A stretch of DNA of 64,000 nucleotides from Neisseria musculi (GTDB lineage Bacteria; Pseudomonadota; Gammaproteobacteria; Burkholderiales; Neisseriaceae): contig NZ_CP060414.2 of the NCBI RefSeq assembly GCF_014297595.2, forward strand, positions 2,542,001 to 2,606,000. Direction: 5' to 3'. This document shows, one piece after another, positions 58,440-64,000 of the stretch. Position 1 is the first letter of the stretch; every line of letters starts with the position of its first letter. The translations under genes were made by a program, and so were the position numbers. The notes beneath the pieces were generated by a model. That model was not told the DNA's origin. It searched no databases and saw nothing but the letters and a program-made list of their open reading frames with translations.

Positions 58440-60315
58440 ACCCGCTCATCGGCAGCGGAATATCTGACCTTTGCGGCGGCCAACAGAGAAGATGGTGTGC
58501 AGGTGGCGGAGAAGCCCTTTATGCTGGTGATTGCCCGCGATACCACCCATGCGGCGCAATTGCTTGCCTTGCTGGAATCCTATGCCTTTTACGGCGGGCG
58601 CTATGCGGGCAAGGTGATTCAGGTGGATTCCAGCAAGTCGGGCAAAGACGAAGAAGCAATGATTGCGCGGCTCTTGGCGGTGGAAAGCGTGGATGAGCCG
58701 ACCGAAATCGTGATTCACGTCAATATGCTTAAAGAAGGCTGGGACGTAACCAATCTGTATACCATTGTGCCGCTGCGCGCCGCCAACGCACGCACTTTGA
58801 TTGAGCAGAGCATTGGGCGCAGCCTGCGTCTGCCTTACGGCAAGCGCACGGGCGAGGAAGCGGTGGTCCGGCTCAATATCGTGGCGTACGACCGTTTTCA
58901 GGAAATTATTGACGAAGCCAACAAAGGCGGTTCGGTCTTGCGCCTGCAACAGGTGATTTTGGAACCTGCCGATCAGGATACGCAAACCGTGAGCGTAACC
59001 GTGCCGAGCGGCATAGAAAGCCGTTTGGGGCTGGCGGACAGGCCGTTTGAAAACACGGTGCAAGATAGCCCGCCTGCCAACAGCCCATCCGCGTATCAGC
59101 CCGTTTTCCAAACCGAGCAGGAAAAACAGATTGCCCGCAAAGTCATGGAAGCGGCCGCCCGCTACGAAACCTGCCCGCAGCAGGCACCCACTTCGCAAGC
59201 CTTATTGCAGCCTGAAATACAGGCGCAGATTGCCGAAGAAGTGCAACGGGAATTGCAGGGCGCGCAAGGCGGATTATGGGCGGATGAATGGCCCGAAGTC
59301 GCGGAAATCGTAGCGAAAACCACGCAAATATTGGTGGAGCAAACCATTGATATTCCGAGTATTACCGTTATGCCGGGCGGAGAAATCCAAACAGGCTTCT
59401 CCCCTTTACCCTGGATGTCGGCAACTTGAATTTGCAGCCCGGCGCGCGCGAAATCCTGATTCACAACCTGCATACCGACGAGCAAAGCAGCCTGTCCGCC
59501 GAATTGGGTCTGGTGGAAAAACGCCCCGAAGACTATATCGTGCACGCGCTGATTGATTTTGACGACATCGACTACTTCACACCCAAGCCGAGCTTTTATA
59601 TGACTTGGCCGGGCAGATAGTGCGGCATTTGCAAAGCTACCTTTCCGAAGCCGAGATGCTGGACGTGCTGGATAAAAACCGCCGCCTGATTGCACGGGAA
59701 ATCCACGCGCAGATGACGGCGCATTTCTGGGAACAAGCCGCGCATTACGAAGCGCATGTCAGCCGCGGTTTTACCGCACTCAAACCCTGCCACTACACCG
59801 CCTCGGCAAACGAACCCGTACATTAGGTGCGCGAAACCGTGCAAGATGCATCGCGCATCAGGCAGATGCTGTTCGGCGGATTTAAAAAATGCCTGTATCC
59901 GCTGCAAAAATTCGATTCCGACACCGAGCGCCGCTTTGCTGTGATTCTGGAGCGCGATGCGCAGAAATGGTTCAAACCCGCCAAAGGACAATTCCAGATT
60001 TATTACAAACAAGGCGCCGATCAGAAAGAATATATTCCCGATTTTGTGGTGGAAAACGGTGATTTTATCCTGATGGCGGAAACTAAAGCCCGTGCCGATA
60101 TGCAAAGCCCCGAAGTACAGGCCAAAGCCGAAGCCGCCGCAGCCTGGTACAGGCAGGCAGCGGACTATGCCGTGCAGCACGGCGGCAAAGCATGGCTTTA
60201 TCTGCTCATCCCCCACGATGAAGTGGATGAAGCCAAGCGCTTGGCGGATTTTTTACGGTTTGAGAAAAAGGGCGAAGCTGTGCAAATACCCTGTCCGTCT
60301 GAAAGGCTTAAATAA
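58440..60315 (+). pseudogene. Type III-like restriction endonuclease (Res) C-terminal half
   Basis: Lacks the N-terminal DEAD/Walker A half. Remaining: helicase domain 2 (HVNMLKEGWDVTNLYTIVPL, IEQSIGRSLRLPYGKR) and a C-terminal PD-(D/E)XK endonuclease with PDF and ETKAR (IPDFVVENGDFILMAETKA). Lesions: frameshift at about 59400, frameshift at about 59600, and TAG at 59824. It is partner to the methyltransferase upstream, separated by the DUF4189 insertion. Confidence 0.85.
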
Positions 60316-60599
60316 CACCATACCCGCACAGACGGAAGTATGAATCAAAATATTTAATAAACAATTAATTGTATGGGAGGCTCCTGAATTCTTGCTTGCG
60401 TGGGCATGGTGGCAAACTAAATTCCAGCGGGGTTTTTCTGAATTTTGCAAAGATGTTACTTTAACATTCAACAGATATTTTACATAAATTTATAACTTGC
60501 TAATTTTATTTATTATTTTGTTGTGTCATTTTGATGTGTTTAACTGTTTTAAGTGGATTTTGCTTGACTTTTTGGCAAATCCGCTTTGTTTTTTTTTAT

Positions 60600-61110
60600 G
60601 TGTTTGTCAAATGACCTGATACCGGTTCGGATCGTACTTTTCGCCTTTTTTGTACAGGTTAAAGGTTATGACGGCCAGCTTGCGCATAATGGCACCGAGT
60701 ATAACCATAGTCGGTTTTTTCGGTTTTTCAGACGTTGTACCAAATCGGGCAGATAGCCGCGCCTTAAGGCAACCATGGCAGGCATAAACAAGGCGGCGCG
60801 TACCTTTCTGTTGCCGTATTTCGTCATTCTGTCTCTTCCTTTAACACTGGTTCCGGATTGCCGTTTTTACGGAGTCAGGCCGGAGAATGCGGCAAACTGG
60901 TTTGAAGGTTTGAAAGTCTGCACCGAATGGGTGTTTTTCACACACCAGCAGCGGTAAGAGAACCTGCTACGGGTATGTTTCGGATACGGTTGTGGGGTTT
61001 AAATCCTGCTTGATGACACTGTCTATTTGGGTGCGAGCGGCCTTCATTTGCCTTTAAAATGCAGTTTATTTGCGCTTTAATTGAAACTGTATGCAGCCAT
61101 CTAAGAAGTG
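60600..61110 (-). pseudogene. IS110-family transposase C-terminal remnant
   Basis: The minus strand reads FAAFSGLTP, then SGTSVKGRDRMTKYGNRKVR, then VRAALFMPAMVALRRGYLPD and KPTMVILGAIMRKLAVITFN, typical of the IS110 C-terminal domain, in two frames with stops. It is another fragment of the same family as the Piv-type gene at 25790 but from a different subgroup. Similarity peters out above 61000. Confidence 0.75.
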
Positions 61111-61447
61111 CACTATGACCAGCACCTAAAAGTACACTACTTTTAAGCCGGTATCGGCAGCATGATGAATTTGGAAGGGAGTGGGTTTAAAACAGACCGT
61201 CTGAAACCTGTGGAATACAAACGCGAAAAATCTCAGCTCGAGCCTTTCGATACAATCCGGCTGTGTACGCAGCGCCGTGTTGGGGGAAATAACCGGGCAA
61301 ACCATAGCTGGGGGATATAGGCAAACGCAGTAAAACCCGCTCGCTGGTTCAGGTTTGCCAGCCGAAGCCGGTGGGACGGGATAGGCCAAAAAAACTATAT
61401 CGCAACACTATTTTTGTGAATGTAAGTGCAGATGAAAGGAGTAATGT
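61111..61447. other. 337-bp region before the DUF2075-type gene
   Basis: No gene seen. One variant uptake sequence near 61197. Presumed promoter region of the next gene, AT-rich towards 61430. Confidence 0.45.
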
Positions 61448-63390
61448 ATGTCGCGAGCTTATTATGGAAAAAGTATTGCTGATTTTATTCAAGAAGATAA
61501 TTTAAGTATTTTGGGTGCGTTGACCAAGCATCATGGTTATCAGTCTTTGGAAAAATCGCAACAAAACGCATGGGAAAAGCAAATTGCTATTTTAAAATCA
61601 CAATTGGTGGATTTAACTGGGCATATTTATTTTGAATTTTCTATTCCGCGAATGGGGAAGCGTGTTGATAATATTGTCATTCTTGGCAATAAAATTTTTT
61701 TACTAGAGTTTAAAATTGGTAGCAAACAATATGATAAGCATGCGATTGACCAAGTGATTGACTATGCGCTTGATTTACGAAATTTTCATGAAGGTAGCCA
61801 TCATGTGAATTTAATACCCGTATTGATTGCGGAGAAAGCACCAATTATTCAAAATAATTTTCAGGCAGCACAAAATTTAGACTGTGCGATTTTATTGAAT
61901 GCGCAGAATTTGGGTGAGTTTTTCTCGTCTTTTGATTCAAATAATCTGATGGATGTTGCAGCTTGGGAGCAATCATCATACAAACCAACCCCGACCATTA
62001 TTGAAGCAGCACAAGCGCTTTATCAAAAGCATGATGTTGCAGAAATCACGCGCTCAGATGCTGGAGCAAAAAATTTGTCAGATACTGCTGGTTGTATTAG
62101 CAACATTATTGAGCAAGCTAAACAAGAACATAAAAATCCATTTGTTTTGTTACTGGTGTACCAGGCGCAGGTAAAACATTGGCTGGACTCAATATTGCTA
62201 ATCAGCGCTTAAAAGTAGCAGAAGATGAACATGCTGTTTTCTTATCAGGAAACGGCCCGTTGGTGCAAGTTTTACAAGAAGCGTTGGCAAGAAACCGCGC
62301 CATTAAAAATAAAATCAAAAAAGAAACTGCACTAAAAGAAACTCGGGCGTTCATTCAAAATATTCATTATTTTAGAGACGAATATTTGAAAAACTCACAA
62401 GCACCCACTGAAAAAGTTGTGGTATTTGATGAAGCACAACGTGCTTGGAATCAACATCAAACCAGTAAATTTATGAGTCAAAAACGCGGACTGTCAGATT
62501 TTAACCAGTCTGAGCCAGAATTTTTGATTGAGGTGATGAATCGTCATCAAGATTGGTGTGTGATTGTTTGCTTGATTGGTGGCGGGCAAGAAATTAACAC
62601 GGGCGAGGCAGGCCTAGTTGCCTGGATGCAAGCTTTGCAATCTTCTTACCCAGATTGGCAGGTGCATTATTCTAATTTGATTGTCAATCAAGACAATTAT
62701 TTGCAAGATACCACAATAAAAAACTGGTTATCTACAACAGGCGTTGAGCAAGACCATTTACATCTGGCTACTTCAGTGCGCTCATTTCGGTCAGAAAAAG
62801 TTTCGGCATGGGTACACATGTTATTGGATGTGGATGATCAAGCCAAGCTACTGTGGCACGAGATTCAAGAAAACTACCCTATTGTACTCACAAGAGATTT
62901 GCAAAAAGCCAAAGCATGGGTGAAAGCTCAAGCTAAAGGAAGTGAGCGTTATGGCTTGGTGGCTTCATCGGGGGCACGCCGTCTGAAAGCATTGGGTGTA
63001 AATGTTAAAAATGAAATCGACGTGGCCAATTGGTTTTTAAATTCTAAAGATGATGTACGCTCTTCTTATTTTTTAGAAGATGTGGCGACAGAGTTTGATG
63101 TACAAGGATTGGAGCTTGATTGGGTATGCATAGCATGGGGTGAGAATTTTTATTATCAAAATGGCAAATGGCATTATCAATCTTTTAAAGGTTGTAAATA
63201 GCAAAATATCAACAAAGAAGAATGTCAGCAGTTTACTAAAAACGCCTATCGCGTTTTATTGACTAGAGCTAGGCAAGGAATGGTGATTTGGATTCCGAAA
63301 GGTAGCGGAACTGATAATACACGTCAAAGCAAGTTTTATGATGGAACATATCAGTATTTAAAATCTATAGGCATAGAGGAACTTGTTTAA
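61448..63390 (+). pseudogene. PD-(D/E)XK nuclease fused to DUF2075 helicase, two lesions
   Basis: Reconstructed about 645 residues. N-terminal nuclease-like part: MGKRVDNIVI then LLEFKIGSKQYDKHAIDQV, a PD-(D/E)XK pattern (Asp, then EFK). Helicase part: Walker A GVPGAGKT (in the second frame), Walker B VVVFDEAQRAW, later VQGLELDWVCIAWG and RVLLTRARQGMVIW. A missing T in a T4 run near 62150 breaks the frame exactly before the P-loop, and an in-frame TAG occurs at 63199. AT-rich; one core uptake sequence at about 62978. DUF2075 genes are often found in defence islands. Confidence 0.85.
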
Positions 63391-63821
63391 GCTTAATAGT
63401 TAAGCATACTCATAAATTGAAGGGCAAGAAACACGTTGTATATCACTGCGCAAGTCAGTTATCTGCACGAGGGGTGGAACAGGCGAGGTGGGCGTTGCAG
63501 CTGTTTTCAGTGATGTGAAAAGTGAAGTGCATGCTTTTACAGAGTGAGACTTTTGCAAAATTCAAAAAATCATCACAAGATGTTTGTTTGCCGTTATCTT
63601 TGTGTAGGCAGGAATCAAGGCATTTATCATCTAATTAGTTACTAAATCAATACTTCGATATTTTCACTCGGGTTCCCGCTTGTGCGGGAATCAAACCTTT
63701 CAGACAGCATATAAGGTATTTTTACAAAGGCCTTGGGGCGTGTTTGAAGGATAAACCTGTTATGTCTGTGCCCGATATGGTTTGCAAGGTTTCAAACGGC
63801 CTCGGTCTGCTTCAGTATTGA
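63391..63821. other. 431-bp region between the island and msrB
   Basis: Contains a dRS3-like repeat (63672-63691) and degenerate uptake sequences. No gene. Confidence 0.5.
63672..63691. repeat. dRS3-like 20-bp repeat near the island right edge
   Basis: GTTCCCGCTTGTGCGGGAAT, one mismatch from ATTCCC(N8)GGGAAT. Confidence 0.7.
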
Positions 63822-64000
63822 TTACTTAGCGCTGTTCACGGCGGCTTTCAGATGGCCGTAGCCTTCTTCGTCCATTTTATCGAGCGGGATAAAGCGCAGG
63901 CTGGCGCCGTTGATGCAGTAGCGCAGGCCGCCTTTGGCGGGCGGGCCGTCCGGGAAAACGTGCCCCAGGTGTGAATCGGCGGCGGCGCTGCGCACTTCGG
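63822..64000 (-). CDS. msrB: Peptide-methionine (R)-S-oxide reductase domain, 5' part outside window
   Basis: The last 58 residues before the TAA at 63822 are seen: [20 protein letters not shown] and [10 protein letters not shown], the MsrB C-terminal with catalytic Cys in RYCINGASL. In many Neisseria this is the C-terminal domain of the fused MsrAB (PilB) protein; whether MsrA precedes cannot be seen. Confidence 0.9.
   Translation of the reverse strand, partial: EVRSAAADSHLGHVFPDGPPAKGGLRYCINGASLRFIPLDKMDEEGYGHLKAAVNSAK

Overview
The window reads as chromosome of a Neisseria or close Neisseriaceae relative. The strongest sign is the DNA uptake sequence core GCCGTCTGAA, scattered through intergenic DNA, often as inverted pairs that form terminators and mostly preceded by AG (the AG-DUS dialect) rather than AT. 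Housekeeping proteins (MetR, UbiB, a MetN without its regulatory domain, ErpA, lipoprotein MetQ) fit that family. I found no rRNA, tRNA or CRISPR array by eye.

Layout. 1-16.3 kb is mostly core: a partial OafA-type acyltransferase, ychF, ubiB, metR, a GIY-YIG protein, ubiG, a GlsB-type membrane protein, a Bcr/CflA exporter, pheA, an RTX-repeat protein, a HIT protein and an LD-carboxypeptidase lipoprotein. 16.7-22 kb holds an IS1595-type remnant, an XRE/S24 repressor with a palindromic candidate operator, and metN-metI-metQ for methionine uptake. 22.5-27.2 kb is a decayed mobile region: an IS3 remnant, then a defective filamentous prophage (HUH Rep, DNA-binding protein fragment, coat protein, frameshifted virion gene, broken Piv-type recombinase). 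27.7-50.4 kb is mainly core: a second RTX protein with Pro-rich repeats, accD, trpA, trpD, trpG, lgt, putP, argF, a methyltransferase, fabI, small membrane proteins, yqaA, hemH, erpA, a zinc-ribbon membrane protein, and a three-gene ABC importer.

50.6-63.4 kb is an accessory defence island in which almost every gene is broken: a SNF2 helicase, an XRE-ImmA/DUF4411 pair, a beta-class DNA methyltransferase, a DUF1016 (YhcG-like) protein, an inserted DUF4189 secreted protein, a type III-like Res C-terminal half, an IS110 remnant, and a fused PD-(D/E)XK nuclease-helicase of DUF2075 type. msrB resumes the core at the right edge. The helicase, methyltransferase, DUF1016 and Res pieces share GC-rich composition, and all but the DUF1016 gene carry uptake sequences. 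They look like one old restriction-type operon into which the AT-rich ImmA/DUF4411 and DUF4189 genes were inserted.

The nearest thing to an undescribed system is that composite operon (SNF2 + methyltransferase + DUF1016 + Res, with an embedded ImmA/DUF4411 pair). Here it is a fossil; intact relatives would have to be found before claiming function. Other items of note are a 66-bp insertion flanked by 37-bp repeats in the helicase Walker A, a duplicated 3' end of ubiB, a terminator/antiterminator-like leader before metN, and a miniature element that supplies a gene's stop codon.
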